A stretch of DNA of 64,000 nucleotides from Flavobacterium tyrosinilyticum (GCF_023656565.1 NZ_JAMOKG010000002.1:439619-503618); one strand, 5' to 3'; shown: positions 10,529 through 19,804, counted from the first letter of the stretch. Program-made: numbers and translations. The notes: generated by a model from the sequence alone, not told the origin.

Positions 10529-11086
10529 ATGGATTTACAAGAACTTTTAGGACGATTTTTACTGTTGTTTTTTTCGATTTTGGTTTTGTATTTTTTCTCC
10601 AACAGAAAAGATAATGCTACTATAAATCCGTTGATGGTTATTGTGGGACTTTGTACTTTTTCCCTTTGTTATCTTTTTACCAAAATAGAAATCGGCGTCG
10701 GAATTGGTTTTGGTCTTTTTGCTATTTTTTCGATACTTCGATTTAGAACACAATCTTTCACGGTAAATGCTATCATCTTTCTTTTTGCCACAATTACATT
10801 GTCAATTCTGGACATTATGTATCCGTTTGAAAAGATTGAGTTGTTGCTGTTTTTTCAAATTATTATTATCGGATTTTATATTGCCGCTTCGGTTATTGTC
10901 AACAAAAAAGCTTCAAAATATCTGAATTCTGTAGATGTGAAAATTCCGCTTGACGATAATTTTTCGTTGAATTCAGAAGTAATTCGAAAATCAATTCAGC
11001 AGAAAATTAAAATTGAAGATTTCGACTTTAGAATTGTATTAATCAATACGGCAAGCAATGAAATAGATTTATTAGTATTCTATTAA
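10529..11086 (+). CDS. DUF4956 membrane protein
   Basis: 185 residues with four hydrophobic segments in the first 125 (about 9-25, 36-53, 58-72 and 77-125 as two helices) and a soluble C-terminal domain. GFGLFAIFSILRFRTQSFT, with its Arg cluster between helices, is the DUF4956 hallmark. Members often sit near polyphosphate VTC-domain or CotH genes, but none is here. Function is unknown. Its last four bases overlap the end of the convergent PEP-binding gene, so no terminator can fit between them. Confidence 0.85.
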   Translation: MDLQELLGRFLLLFFSILVLYFFSNRKDNATINPLMVIVGLCTFSLCYLFTKIEIGVGIGFGLFAIFSILRFRTQSFTVNAIIFLFATITLSILDIMYPFEKIELLLFFQIIIIGFYIAASVIVNKKASKYLNSVDVKIPLDDNFSLNSEVIRKSIQQKIKIEDFDFRIVLINTASNEIDLLVFY

Positions 11087-12960
11087 TCGTTAAAAGGACG
11101 AACTTGTTTGATGTATAAATCTCTCTTTTCGCCCACAATTTTAAATTCAATATCCACCGGATGAAATTGGTTTTTGCGCCAATAGCGATACATTTTAGTT
11201 TCAATTTTTTTGCTGACATCGTATAGATTACTCATTTCTTTTCGAGTCAATAACGGTTCATTATCATTCAAATTGGAATTGGAAGTATAATCAATATCAA
11301 AATCAGTTTCGTCTTTTCCGTCGTTAAAATGATAGGCTACAAACTGTTCGCAGATTTCTCCTTTTTCGGGTTTCACAACCGAATTTTCTCCCTTTTGAAC
11401 ATTGACTGTAATTCCAGGAAAGTTTTCTCTAAATATATTTTTGGTAATAATTACGCCATTTGCTAATTCATCTGGAAAAGAGCGATGCACCAAGACGCCC
11501 ATTGCAATATTTTGCTGATCAATTCCAAAAAGTTCTCGTTCGTTATACGAGGCTTCATTCCAGACACTTGCCCAGACTTGTTTGATGGCTTTTTCGAAAG
11601 TTTTGATCGAATCGCCTAAAATTCCGGTTTTAGAATCGTACAATCCAGCGCCATTAAAATCATCTAAATCTTCTGCATTCGTAGACGAACGAAATCTGAA
11701 GTTTTTGAATTTGGCGTCTTTAAAAGCAATATTCAATTTCGATATTAATTCAGGATCAATAGGTTCTTTTTTGATAGCGTCTCTAATTTTTTTAAGCTGT
11801 TTATTAATCCAAACTGCAGAATCTTTTTGAGGGAAAGCTAAAAGTTCTGTAATTAATGGCGAAATAGATGCTTTTTGAATATGTTTTGTGTAAAAGTAAA
11901 ACGGAATAGCATGTGCATTTTCTGGAACTTTAAAGGAAATCTCTTTAGAAATGGCAATTAAATACGCCATGTTTTGTGCCTTCGAACCAATATAATTAAT
12001 TCCCTTTTTTGGAATTTCAGATAAATTGACCAATTCTATAACGCTATTGTCTATAACTAGCTTTTTCTTTTTTCCAGGAGATTTTGTTGGAATTTTTTTA
12101 GTGGTTTCTTTAATGAAAAAAGTATCGACTTCAATTTTTAATTCTACTTTTTTAGAAAGTAGCCTTTTTATGTTCTTGTCTTTTTCAATATCCGTATACG
12201 CCATTATCGGAATCTTTCTGTTTTTTCCTAAAAGAACCAAATGGCTTAATGGAGTTTGAAGTTCATTGACAATAATTCCTCGCACATTTGGGAGAATATC
12301 AGGCGTTCCGTCCAAAATAATAATTTCATCAGGACTAGGTTTTGTAGTTTCTAAATCTTTGATTTTATATTGTTGCAAAATCCCAATATTACTGCCATGA
12401 ACAACTTCCTGATATTTTAATTCACCAAAAATATAATCAGATTTCACGCACGGGATTTTAAATTCATCGCGCTGGAACCAATTCATCATTTCTGGATTGT
12501 TCAGATAAAATTTCAGTTTTTCTCCAATAAAAGTAGAATTTTTGACCATAGCAAAAAAACGTTCAATCAATGGTAAAGGCATATGATCGGATGCGGCAAG
12601 TTCGAAAATCCATTTATCGGTTCCTTTAATATGATTTAAATTTCCGAGAAGAAAATCTCTATTCTTTTCAGTGTTGCTGTAGTTTTCGTTATTGAAGACT
12701 TCTAAATCGTGGTTGTATCCCAAATAATTAACTACAAAATCATAATGAAGCAAAATAACACTGCTGTTGAAATAATACATTTTTTGTTTTCTGAGATCGT
12801 AAATGACTTTTACTGATTCAATATTCGAAAATTTATCAGACAAAGGTTTTCCTCTAAATGCTTTGTAAGCTTCATAATTTGGTAAAGACGCGCTAAATCG
12901 CTGCGCACTTAACGAAGTTAATACGAAAAGGAAAAACAAGCTATAAATGTATTTTTTCAT
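11083..12960 (-). CDS. Exported PEP/pyruvate-binding domain (PPDK_N, ATP-grasp-like) protein
   Basis: 625 residues starting with a signal peptide (MKKYIYSLFFLFVLTSLSAQ). The middle has IIILDGTPDILPNVRGIIVNELQTPLSHLVLLG, like the phosphohistidine swivel region of PEP-utilising enzymes but lacking the usual catalytic TxxGGxxSH. The C-terminal third is the PPDK_N nucleotide-binding fold with FRSSTNAEDLDDFNGAGLYDSKTG and ends YIKQVRPF. PEP synthase and PPDK are cytoplasmic, so a signal peptide is unusual. It probably is not a PEP synthase; the true substrate is unknown. It stands alone and converges with the DUF4956 gene. Confidence 0.82.
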   Translation of the reverse strand: MKKYIYSLFFLFVLTSLSAQRFSASLPNYEAYKAFRGKPLSDKFSNIESVKVIYDLRKQKMYYFNSSVILLHYDFVVNYLGYNHDLEVFNNENYSNTEKNRDFLLGNLNHIKGTDKWIFELAASDHMPLPLIERFFAMVKNSTFIGEKLKFYLNNPEMMNWFQRDEFKIPCVKSDYIFGELKYQEVVHGSNIGILQQYKIKDLETTKPSPDEIIILDGTPDILPNVRGIIVNELQTPLSHLVLLGKNRKIPIMAYTDIEKDKNIKRLLSKKVELKIEVDTFFIKETTKKIPTKSPGKKKKLVIDNSVIELVNLSEIPKKGINYIGSKAQNMAYLIAISKEISFKVPENAHAIPFYFYTKHIQKASISPLITELLAFPQKDSAVWINKQLKKIRDAIKKEPIDPELISKLNIAFKDAKFKNFRFRSSTNAEDLDDFNGAGLYDSKTGILGDSIKTFEKAIKQVWASVWNEASYNERELFGIDQQNIAMGVLVHRSFPDELANGVIITKNIFRENFPGITVNVQKGENSVVKPEKGEICEQFVAYHFNDGKDETDFDIDYTSNSNLNDNEPLLTRKEMSNLYDVSKKIETKMYRYWRKNQFHPVDIEFKIVGEKRDLYIKQVRPFND

Positions 12961-13067
12961 ATCATAAAAATGGATGATTAAATGTACTTAAAAAAGTAAT
13001 AAGTTTTATCTACTGCGGGATTGCTTAAAGTAATGAAAACCATGGTGAAATTTTCTATTATTTGGCG

Positions 13068-13075
13068 TACCTTTG
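13068..13075 (+). promoter_or_regulatory. Promoter -7 element TACCTTTG of mnmA
   Basis: Matches TAnnTTTG, 27 bases before the mnmA ATG. No clear TTG -33 box. Confidence 0.45.
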
Positions 13076-13102
13076 CAACCTTAAAAAATTAAACTTTTCA
13101 AA

Positions 13103-14290
13103 ATGAAACGAGTAGTTGTTGGACTTTCAGGTGGAGTAGATTCTAGTGTTGCAGCGTATTTATTGCAACAGCAGGGATACGAAGTTATTGGCCTCTTTAT
13201 GAAAAACTGGCACGATGACTCTGTTACTATTTCTAATGAATGTCCTTGGCTGGAAGACAGTAATGATGCTTTGCTTGTGGCTGAAAAATTAGGCATACCG
13301 TTTCAAACTGTTGATTTAAGCGAGGAATACAAAGAAAAAATCGTTGATTATATGTTCAACGAATACGAAAAAGGAAGAACTCCAAATCCTGACGTGCTTT
13401 GTAACCGCGAAATCAAATTTGATGTGTTTATGAAAATCGCTTTAAGTCTTGGAGCAGATTATGTTGCAACAGGACATTATTGCCAGAAAAGTGAAATTGA
13501 GGTAGACGGAAAACCAGTTTACCAATTAGTTGCTGGAGTTGACAATAATAAAGATCAATCGTATTTCTTGTGCCAATTGTCTCAAGAACAATTGTCTAAA
13601 GCTTTGTTTCCTATTGGAGCTTTAACAAAACCAGAAGTTCGTGAAATTGCTGCTGAAATGGAATTGGTTACAGCAGAAAAGAAAGATTCACAAGGTTTAT
13701 GTTTTATTGGAAAAGTTCGTCTTCCAGAATTTTTACAGCAAAAATTACAGCCAAAAGATGGTAAAATTGTTCAAGTAGATAAAACTGATCTGATTTATAC
13801 TTCTGAAAAATCGGCTGAACTTTCTTTGGAAGAAAGATTAAAGTTAGAATCTCAAAAACTAGACTATTTTCCAACAATGGGAAAAGTGGTTGGAAAACAC
13901 CAAGGGGCTCATTATTTTACAGTTGGACAAAGAAAAGGTCTAAATGTAGGAGGAACAACAGATCCTTTATTTGTAATTGCAACCGATGTAAAAACTAATA
14001 CTATCTATACAGGTTTGTCAAGCCAGCATCCTGGATTATTTAAAAAAGCACTTTTTGTTGGAAAATCTGAAGTTCATTGGATTAGAGAAGATATGACTTT
14101 GAAAGCGGGTGAGAAAATGGAAGTGATGGCTAGAATTCGTTACCGTCAGCCTCTTCAGAAAGCTGTTTTACATCAATTTGAAGACGGAATGTACGTAGAG
14201 TTTGAAGAACCACAGTCTGCTATTACAGAAGGACAATTTGTTGCTTGGTATTTGGAAAATGAATTAGTTGGTTCGGGAGTAATTTCTTAG
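13103..14290 (+). CDS. mnmA: tRNA-specific 2-thiouridylase MnmA
   Basis: 395 residues. The N-terminal PP-loop is [15 protein letters not shown]. The two catalytic cysteines are present at Cys100 ([12 protein letters not shown]) and Cys200 ([11 protein letters not shown]). GHYCQKS, DQSYFLC and [15 protein letters not shown] are further family landmarks. It puts sulfur on U34 of tRNA Lys, Glu and Gln using ATP and a persulfide relay. The subtilase gene starts 44 bases downstream on the same strand and may share the transcript. Confidence 0.97.
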   Translation: MKRVVVGLSGGVDSSVAAYLLQQQGYEVIGLFMKNWHDDSVTISNECPWLEDSNDALLVAEKLGIPFQTVDLSEEYKEKIVDYMFNEYEKGRTPNPDVLCNREIKFDVFMKIALSLGADYVATGHYCQKSEIEVDGKPVYQLVAGVDNNKDQSYFLCQLSQEQLSKALFPIGALTKPEVREIAAEMELVTAEKKDSQGLCFIGKVRLPEFLQQKLQPKDGKIVQVDKTDLIYTSEKSAELSLEERLKLESQKLDYFPTMGKVVGKHQGAHYFTVGQRKGLNVGGTTDPLFVIATDVKTNTIYTGLSSQHPGLFKKALFVGKSEVHWIREDMTLKAGEKMEVMARIRYRQPLQKAVLHQFEDGMYVEFEEPQSAITEGQFVAWYLENELVGSGVIS

Positions 14291-14334
14291 CTTTATACTT
14301 TATTTGGGAGAAGATCCCTAAAAAGTATAGATGA

Positions 14335-15942
14335 ATGAGATGTAACTTTACTTTTCTTTTAATACTTCTTTCGTTTACAGTATTTGCACAAGAAGATGCA
14401 TGGGTTTATTTTAACGGAAAACCTAATGTACAGGCTTTTTATGACAATCCTCAAGCTGTACTTTCGCAAAGAGCTCTGGATCGAAGAACGAACCAGAATA
14501 TCGTTTTGGATATTACAGATGCTCCTTTAGAGGCCTCGTATGTTAATCAGATTTCAACAAGTACAGGAATTACGGTAAAAGCACAGTCAAAATGGCTGAA
14601 TGCGCTTCATATTCAGGGAACTCAGGCTAATATTAATGCTTTAAAAGCGTTAGCTTTTGTTCAGAAAGTAGAATTTGCAGATAGAACTTTAAATACTACG
14701 GGAAAAAAAGTTTCAGAAACTGCAATCAATCAGACGAAAAAACAAATACAAACCGCTATTGATTATGCTTATGGTAATTCTGCCAATCAAATTCAGACGT
14801 TGAATGGGCAGGTTTTGCATCAACAGAATTACACAGGAGAAGGTAAAATTATTGCTGTTTTAGATGCTGGATTTCCAGGTGTCAATACCGCTCAACCATT
14901 TGAAAATCTTAGAAATAATAATAAAATTCTAGGAGGATACGATTTTACCACTCGAAATGCTAATTTCTATACTGGAGGAGATCATGGAACGAAAGTGCTT
15001 TCTACAATGGGCGGTTACAAAGAAAATGCTTTAATAGGGACGGCTCCAAACGCTTCCTACTATCTTTTTATAACTGAAATTGTTGCTGATGAGAATCCTC
15101 TTGAAGAATCACTTTGGGTTGAAGCGGCGGAGAAAGCGGACGCTTTGGGAGTAGATATTATTACAACTTCGCTTGGATATTTTCTTGATCGAGATGAAGT
15201 TAGGTACAATCATACATACAGCGATATGAACGGAATTACCACTTTTATTTCGCGTGGTGCCGAAATCGCTTTTAGTAAAGGAATATTAGTTTTGGCTTCT
15301 GCTGGAAATGAAGGAACTCAAACTGAAAAGCACATTGGTGCTCCAGCCGATGCAGTGTCTGTTTTGGCAATTGGATCAGTTACAGCTAACAAAGTAAGAG
15401 CTAGTTCAAGTTCAATCGGGCCAAGTTACGATGGCAGAATTAAGCCCGATGTTATGGCACAAGGAGCATCGGCGGTAGTTTCTGATGCAAATGGAACTAT
15501 TGGTACAGCAAGCGGAACTTCATTTTCATGTCCGATTATGGCAGGAATGGCGGCTTCATTGTGGCAAGCTTTTCCATCAAAAACAAACCAAGAAATTAGA
15601 CAGATGATTTTGGCTTCTGCCGATAAATATGCAAATCCGGATAATAACTATGGATATGGAATTCCGAATTTTGGTACAGCATTAGGTGTTGATGATTTTA
15701 TAGCTGAAGCCTCTTTTTTGGTCTATCCGAATCCTGCAAAGAGTGAAGTTTGGTTTTCTTTTTTAAACGAAAGCAATACCGCATCGGTAACTATTTATTC
15801 TATTTTAGGGCAAAAATTAATCGAAGAAAAAATCAATAATTCAAATCCAGTTCTTTCCTTGCAATCACTTCAAAGCGGACTTTATATTTATAGTTTTGAT
15901 GCTGATAATCTGCATAAAACAGGAAAAATAATCAAGCAATAG
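14335..15942 (+). CDS. Subtilisin-like serine peptidase (S8) with T9SS C-terminal sorting domain
   Basis: 535 residues: signal peptide (1-19, TVFAQ), propeptide-like region, peptidase domain about 165-455, and a type A T9SS sorting domain from about 463 (VYPNPAKSEVWF ... GLYIYSF ... GKIIKQ). The catalytic triad is complete: Asp177 (AVLDAGFPG), His217 (GGDHGTKV), Ser396 (GTSFSCP), with the oxyanion Asn325 (SAGNEG). It should cross the outer membrane by T9SS and act on or outside the cell surface. Start ATG 14335 gives a clean signal peptide. The next gene begins five bases after the stop, which implies co-transcription although the products seem unrelated. Confidence 0.95.
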   Translation: MRCNFTFLLILLSFTVFAQEDAWVYFNGKPNVQAFYDNPQAVLSQRALDRRTNQNIVLDITDAPLEASYVNQISTSTGITVKAQSKWLNALHIQGTQANINALKALAFVQKVEFADRTLNTTGKKVSETAINQTKKQIQTAIDYAYGNSANQIQTLNGQVLHQQNYTGEGKIIAVLDAGFPGVNTAQPFENLRNNNKILGGYDFTTRNANFYTGGDHGTKVLSTMGGYKENALIGTAPNASYYLFITEIVADENPLEESLWVEAAEKADALGVDIITTSLGYFLDRDEVRYNHTYSDMNGITTFISRGAEIAFSKGILVLASAGNEGTQTEKHIGAPADAVSVLAIGSVTANKVRASSSSIGPSYDGRIKPDVMAQGASAVVSDANGTIGTASGTSFSCPIMAGMAASLWQAFPSKTNQEIRQMILASADKYANPDNNYGYGIPNFGTALGVDDFIAEASFLVYPNPAKSEVWFSFLNESNTASVTIYSILGQKLIEEKINNSNPVLSLQSLQSGLYIYSFDADNLHKTGKIIKQ

Positions 15943-15947
15943 TTTTA

Positions 15948-16892
15948 ATGAATAAAATTACCCAACTCTTTAATATAAAATACCCAATCATTCAAGGTGG
16001 AATGATCTGGAATAGCGGTTACAAATTGGCTTCGGCGGTAAGTAATGCAGGAGGTTTAGGACTTATTGGTGCAGGTTCTATGTATCCAGAAGTTCTTAGA
16101 GAACACATTCAAAAATGTAAAAAAGCCACAGACAAACCTTTTGGTGTCAATATTCCGATGTTATATCCTAACATCGAAGAAATTATGAATATTGTGGTTG
16201 ATGAAGGTGTTAAAATTGTTTTTACTTCTGCAGGAAATCCGAAAACTTGGACTTCTTTTTTGAAAGAAAGAGGTATTACAGTTGTTCACGTGGTAAGTAG
16301 CAGTGTTTTTGCTTTAAAAGCGCAAGATGCTGGTGTTGATGCTGTAGTGGCTGAAGGTTTTGAAGCGGGCGGACATAACGGACGCGAAGAAACGACTACT
16401 TTGACTTTGATTCCGATGGTGAAAGAAAAAATACGAATTCCTTTAATTGCAGCGGGCGGAATTGCAACAGGAAGAGGAATGCTTGCTGCAATGGTTTTAG
16501 GCGCAGATGGTGTTCAGGTTGGAAGCCGTTTTGCAGCATCTTTTGAATCTTCGGCACACAATAATTTTAAAGATACTATAGTTAATACTACAGAAGGAGG
16601 TACGCAGCTGACTTTGAAAGAATTGGCTCCTGTAAGATTAGTAAAAAATAAGTTCTATCAGGATGTTCAGGATTTGTATCAAAAATGTCCTTCTAAAGAA
16701 GAATTGGTTCATCTTTTAGGACGCGCAAGAGCCAAAAAAGGAATGTTTGAAGGAGATTTGGATGAAGGAGAATTGGAGATTGGACAGGTTGCAGGTCTGA
16801 TTCATGAAATTTTGCCGGTTGAAGAAATTATTCGACAAATGATAGCCGAATTTGAAGTCGCATCCAAAGAAAAGACTACATTTGAGTTTTAA
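15948..16892 (+). CDS. FabK/nitronate monooxygenase-family FMN protein
   Basis: 314 residues of the 2-nitropropane dioxygenase/FabK TIM-barrel family. Motifs: KYPIIQGGMIWNSGYKLASAVSNAGGLGLIGAGSMYPE at the N-terminus, AEGFEAGGHNG in the middle, and IAAGGIATGRGMLAAMVLGADGVQVGSRF for FMN phosphate binding. FabK reduces enoyl-ACP in fatty-acid synthesis; nitronate monooxygenase oxidises nitronates; sequence alone does not separate them here. It is five bases behind the subtilase gene, so translational coupling is likely. Confidence 0.88.
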   Translation: MNKITQLFNIKYPIIQGGMIWNSGYKLASAVSNAGGLGLIGAGSMYPEVLREHIQKCKKATDKPFGVNIPMLYPNIEEIMNIVVDEGVKIVFTSAGNPKTWTSFLKERGITVVHVVSSSVFALKAQDAGVDAVVAEGFEAGGHNGREETTTLTLIPMVKEKIRIPLIAAGGIATGRGMLAAMVLGADGVQVGSRFAASFESSAHNNFKDTIVNTTEGGTQLTLKELAPVRLVKNKFYQDVQDLYQKCPSKEELVHLLGRARAKKGMFEGDLDEGELEIGQVAGLIHEILPVEEIIRQMIAEFEVASKEKTTFEF

Positions 16893-16912
16893 TTGACTGC
16901 AAGAAATAATCT

Positions 16913-17323
16913 ATGAATTCTATACGCACATATATACTATTACTTTTTTTAGTGTTAGGCCTTCAACAAGCTAAAAGTCAGTCATATCATTTTAAAACTT
17001 CAGGATTTAGCGTTCTACAAAAAAATGAAAGAGGAAAATGGGGCGAGTGGTCCAATCTAGATTTAGTAAATCTTTCAGTTGTTTTAGATACCAATAAGCA
17101 TAGAATTGTAGTTTATTCTCAAGAAATCCAGCTTTACAGTATTTTAGATTACATCGAAAGAGAAGAAAACGACACAGATATTGTATATTCTTTTATGTGC
17201 AAAGATAATGATGGAAAAGAATGCAAGCTGTCAATTATTACACGAAAAAAACAAGATTATAGAAAACAGCTTTATATCAATTACGACGATCATATCATCG
17301 TTTATAATATTATTACGGTCTAA
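16913..17323 (+). CDS. Hypothetical exported protein
   Basis: 136 residues with a signal peptide (MNSIRTYILLLFLVLGLQQAKSQ). The mature part is small and beta-rich by eye, with no motif I recognise. It follows the FabK-like gene by 20 bases. The stop codon TAA is the first three bases of a TAAGTTTCTGAGATGCTAAG repeat unit, so the 3' end borders a repeat insertion. Confidence 0.7.
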   Translation: MNSIRTYILLLFLVLGLQQAKSQSYHFKTSGFSVLQKNERGKWGEWSNLDLVNLSVVLDTNKHRIVVYSQEIQLYSILDYIEREENDTDIVYSFMCKDNDGKECKLSIITRKKQDYRKQLYINYDDHIIVYNIITV

Positions 17324-17454
17324 GTTTCTGAGATGCTAAGTCTTTTGAATTTAATAAAATAATAAACCCGACAGATTTTTAAAAACTGTCGGGTTTGCTA
17401 TATAAAAAAAGCTCAGTGTCTTAGAATCTTAGCGTCTCAGAATCTCAGAAACTA
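17321..17454. repeat. CTAAG/TTCTGAGAT repeats in opposite orientation around a terminator
   Basis: A TAAGTTTCTGAGATGCTAAG unit (17321-17340) is mirrored by an opposite-strand copy at about 17414-17454 (TAGTTTCTGAGATTCTGAG when read on the minus strand). The terminator at 17364 lies at the centre. Both flanking convergent genes use a stop codon inside the repeat: TAA at 17321 and TAG at 17454-17452. Confidence 0.65.
17364..17396. terminator. Bidirectional terminator
   Basis: Perfect 11-bp stem AAACCCGACAG / CTGTCGGGTTT with an 11-base loop, centred between the convergent genes. Confidence 0.8.
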
Positions 17455-17892
17455 AAAAGAATCCACATCTTTAATAAACTCATCATATTCTAAATAGAAC
17501 ATTTCTAGAGCGTGCATATTTTCGTTGAAGAAATCAAAAATAGTATCCCAAGTGTTTTTATTACTGAAGCCAACGCCAAGTTTTTCTACCCAAATTCGGC
17601 TGATGTTTTTGCCGCTTTCAAGAGTATAATTTTTTTCAAAAACCAAATCTTTGATAAATTCTTCCTCTAGGATATTTTTTAAAGCTTCCAGTTTTTCGAA
17701 GTAGGCAATACGTTTTTCATCGCTTCTGTGTTCGATATCAATTAAAACCTGTGCTTTTTTATTATCTACATAAAATTTAAAAGAAAAATCTTTGATCTTT
17801 GTATCATAAAGCACCCATTTGCGAGGGTGTTTTTCGGCAAAAGCTACCCAAAATTCTCTTTTTACTCTTTGCGATTCTTCTCTGCTGTACAT
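17452..17892 (-). CDS. DUF4268 domain protein
   Basis: 146 residues. MYSREESQRVKREFWVAFAEKHPRKWVLYDTKIKDFSFKFYVDNKKAQVLIDIEH is the typical DUF4268 opening, and the acidic/aromatic C-terminus (FYLEYDEFIKDVDSF) is also usual. The family is found alone in Bacteroidetes or fused to nuclease-like domains, so a link to DNA or RNA has been guessed but not shown. No partner gene is near. Confidence 0.85.
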   Translation of the reverse strand: MYSREESQRVKREFWVAFAEKHPRKWVLYDTKIKDFSFKFYVDNKKAQVLIDIEHRSDEKRIAYFEKLEALKNILEEEFIKDLVFEKNYTLESGKNISRIWVEKLGVGFSNKNTWDTIFDFFNENMHALEMFYLEYDEFIKDVDSF

Positions 17893-17984
17893 TTTTTTAG
17901 GCTTTAAGATTAGAAAACTTGCGGTACTGCGTTTTCTGGAGTATATTTATGATTTATTTGAAAATACAAAAATAAGCTTTGATT

Positions 17985-18635
17985 ATGAATTTTCAAGACT
18001 TTTTGAAATATGTTCCCAATATAATTCCGCTAGAATTACCAGCAGTGACGTCACACTTAAAAATGGCTCCGAAAGAGCGTATAGAGGGATTAAAAAATCT
18101 TGATATTGATGCATTAAACGCCAGAATGGCGGGAGTAATGATGCTGTTTTATCCGAAAGAAGAAAAAACACATTTGGTTTTGATTGTTAGAAATGCTTAT
18201 GATGGAGTTCATTCTGCTCAGATAGCATTTCCGGGAGGAAAATATGAAAAGGAAGATATAAATTTTGAAACTACCGCACTTAGAGAAACACATGAAGAGG
18301 TTGGAGTACCGAGGGATAAAATAAATATAATTAAACATTTTTCCCCAATGTATATTCCGCCAAGTAATTTTTTGGTGCACCCTTTTTTAGGAATTGCTAC
18401 AGAAGAACTTTCTTTTTATCCAGATATAAGAGAAGTGGCTGCAATTATTGAACTGCCTTTGTCTGTTTTTTTAAATGATGATATAATTATTGAAGCCAGA
18501 TTATCAACTTCTTACGGAGCAAATATCTTAGTTCCTGCCTTTAATATTCAAAATCACGTTGTTTGGGGCGCCACAGCAATGATTTTGAGTGAATTGCGCG
18601 ATGTTTTGAATGTCGCTATTGCAAAAGAAATTTGA
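17985..18635 (+). CDS. NUDIX hydrolase, CoA pyrophosphatase (NudL) type
   Basis: 216 residues from ATG 17985 (the frame could also open at TTG 17979). The NUDIX box reads AFPGGKYEKEDINFETTALRETHEEVGV, and the C-half HPFLGIATEELSFYPDIREVAAIIELPL matches the CoA diphosphatase subgroup, where a proline-rich PPSNFLVHPFLG segment follows the box. Such enzymes cut CoA to 3',5'-ADP and phosphopantetheine. It stands alone ahead of the acyltransferase gene, which has its own promoter. Confidence 0.88.
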   Translation: MNFQDFLKYVPNIIPLELPAVTSHLKMAPKERIEGLKNLDIDALNARMAGVMMLFYPKEEKTHLVLIVRNAYDGVHSAQIAFPGGKYEKEDINFETTALRETHEEVGVPRDKINIIKHFSPMYIPPSNFLVHPFLGIATEELSFYPDIREVAAIIELPLSVFLNDDIIIEARLSTSYGANILVPAFNIQNHVVWGATAMILSELRDVLNVAIAKEI

Positions 18636-18701
18636 TAAAGTTTATTTAATGATTTGATATTCATTTGGATAACTGTTATTTGGAGAAATTGTTTTAAAGT
18701 G

Positions 18702-18730
18702 TTGCTAAAAGAATAATTTTTGTATGTTTG
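18702..18730 (+). promoter_or_regulatory. Promoter TTG-N18-TATGTTTG
   Basis: TTG 18702-18704 and TATGTTTG 18723-18730 match both halves of the Bacteroidetes consensus with good spacing, 31 bases before the acyltransferase ATG. Confidence 0.65.
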
Positions 18731-18761
18731 CGACCTAACAAAAAAATAAGATAAATTAGTT

Positions 18762-19571
18762 ATGGGATTGTTTAAACGAAATCCTTTTGGGCATATATTA
18801 TTCATCAAGAAATGGTTGATCCGAGTTCTCGGTGCCATGACTCATAGAAGATATAGAGGTTTTAATGAATTGCAGATTGAAGGATCTGAAATTATTAAAA
18901 CACTCCCAGACACTAATGTTTTATTTATATCCAATCATCAGACTTATTTTGCAGATGTTGTAGCGATGTTTCATGTTTTTAACGCGAGTTTATCGGGGCG
19001 TCAAGACACTATTAAGAATATAGGCTATTTGTGGCAGCCAAAAATGAATATTTATTATGTAGCGGCCAAAGAAACCATGCAGGCTGGATTACTGCCAAGA
19101 ATCTTAGCTTATGTTGGTGCAATTACAGTTGAGAGAACTTGGCGTTCTAAAGGCGTTGATGTTACAGAAAAGCGTGATGTAAATCCAAACGATACAGAAA
19201 ACATCCGAATTGCTCTAGAAGACGGCTGGGTTATTACTTTTCCTCAAGGAACAACAAAATCATTCAAACCAGTTCGTAAAGGAACAGCACATATTATCAA
19301 ACAGCACAAACCGCTTGTTATTCCAATTGTAATTGACGGTTTCCGCAGATCATTCGATAAAAAAGGACTTCGAATGAAGAAAAAAGGAATACTGCAATCT
19401 TTCATTATCAAAGAACCTTTAGATATTGATTATGAAAACGATACAATCGAACAAATTGTAGAAAAAGTAGAATACGCAATTGAACAACATCCATCATTTT
19501 TAAAAGTTATTCCTGCAGAAGAAATCAAAGTACAAGAGGAACTGAATAAATTAAGGCGTTGGGATTATTAG
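18762..19571 (+). CDS. Lysophospholipid (1-acyl-glycerol-3-phosphate) acyltransferase, PlsC family variant
   Basis: 269 residues. The acyltransferase core begins FISNHQTYFADV (His59, Asp65) and has TFPQGTTKSF (160-169) in place of the usual FPEGTR, then KGTAHIIKQHKPLVIPIVIDGF. The catalytic pair is spaced HX5D instead of the canonical HX4D, and Glu of block III is Gln162. As I recall, related flavobacterial proteins also have HQTYFAD, so this is probably a lineage variant, not decay. It should acylate a lysolipid at the inner membrane. It has its own promoter. Confidence 0.85.
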   Translation: MGLFKRNPFGHILFIKKWLIRVLGAMTHRRYRGFNELQIEGSEIIKTLPDTNVLFISNHQTYFADVVAMFHVFNASLSGRQDTIKNIGYLWQPKMNIYYVAAKETMQAGLLPRILAYVGAITVERTWRSKGVDVTEKRDVNPNDTENIRIALEDGWVITFPQGTTKSFKPVRKGTAHIIKQHKPLVIPIVIDGFRRSFDKKGLRMKKKGILQSFIIKEPLDIDYENDTIEQIVEKVEYAIEQHPSFLKVIPAEEIKVQEELNKLRRWDY

Positions 19572-19584
19572 AATAGTTTTTTTG

Positions 19585-19800
19585 TTTAAAGTTTCAGGTT
19601 TCAAGTTTGCTTTGTCTGGCTGAGCGAAGTCGAAGCTTAACGTTGTGCCCTTCGACTTCGCTCAGGGTGACAAAATCGATTTTGTATCTGGTTTATGGTT
19701 TTTAGGTTTCAATTTAGGAAAAACTTTGTCCCTTTGCAACTTAAAATCTTTGTGTCTTAAAGAAAACTTAGAACCTTAGCATCTCAAAATCTTAGCAACT
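19585..19800. repeat. Composite intergenic repeat with a 16-bp perfect stem
   Basis: The core is a perfect inverted repeat, CTGAGCGAAGTCGAAG (19620-19635) and its complement (19650-19665), with a 14-base loop. It is flanked by TTTCAGGTTTCAAGTTT-like sequence (about 19590-19608), the palindrome CAAAATCGATTTTG (about 19671-19684) and CTTAG-type repeats reaching 19803. The same TTTCAGG motif forms the arms of the palindrome at 63151. The gap lies between convergent genes and has no ordinary terminator, so the stem may serve as one. Confidence 0.7.
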
Positions 19801-19804
19801 TAGA

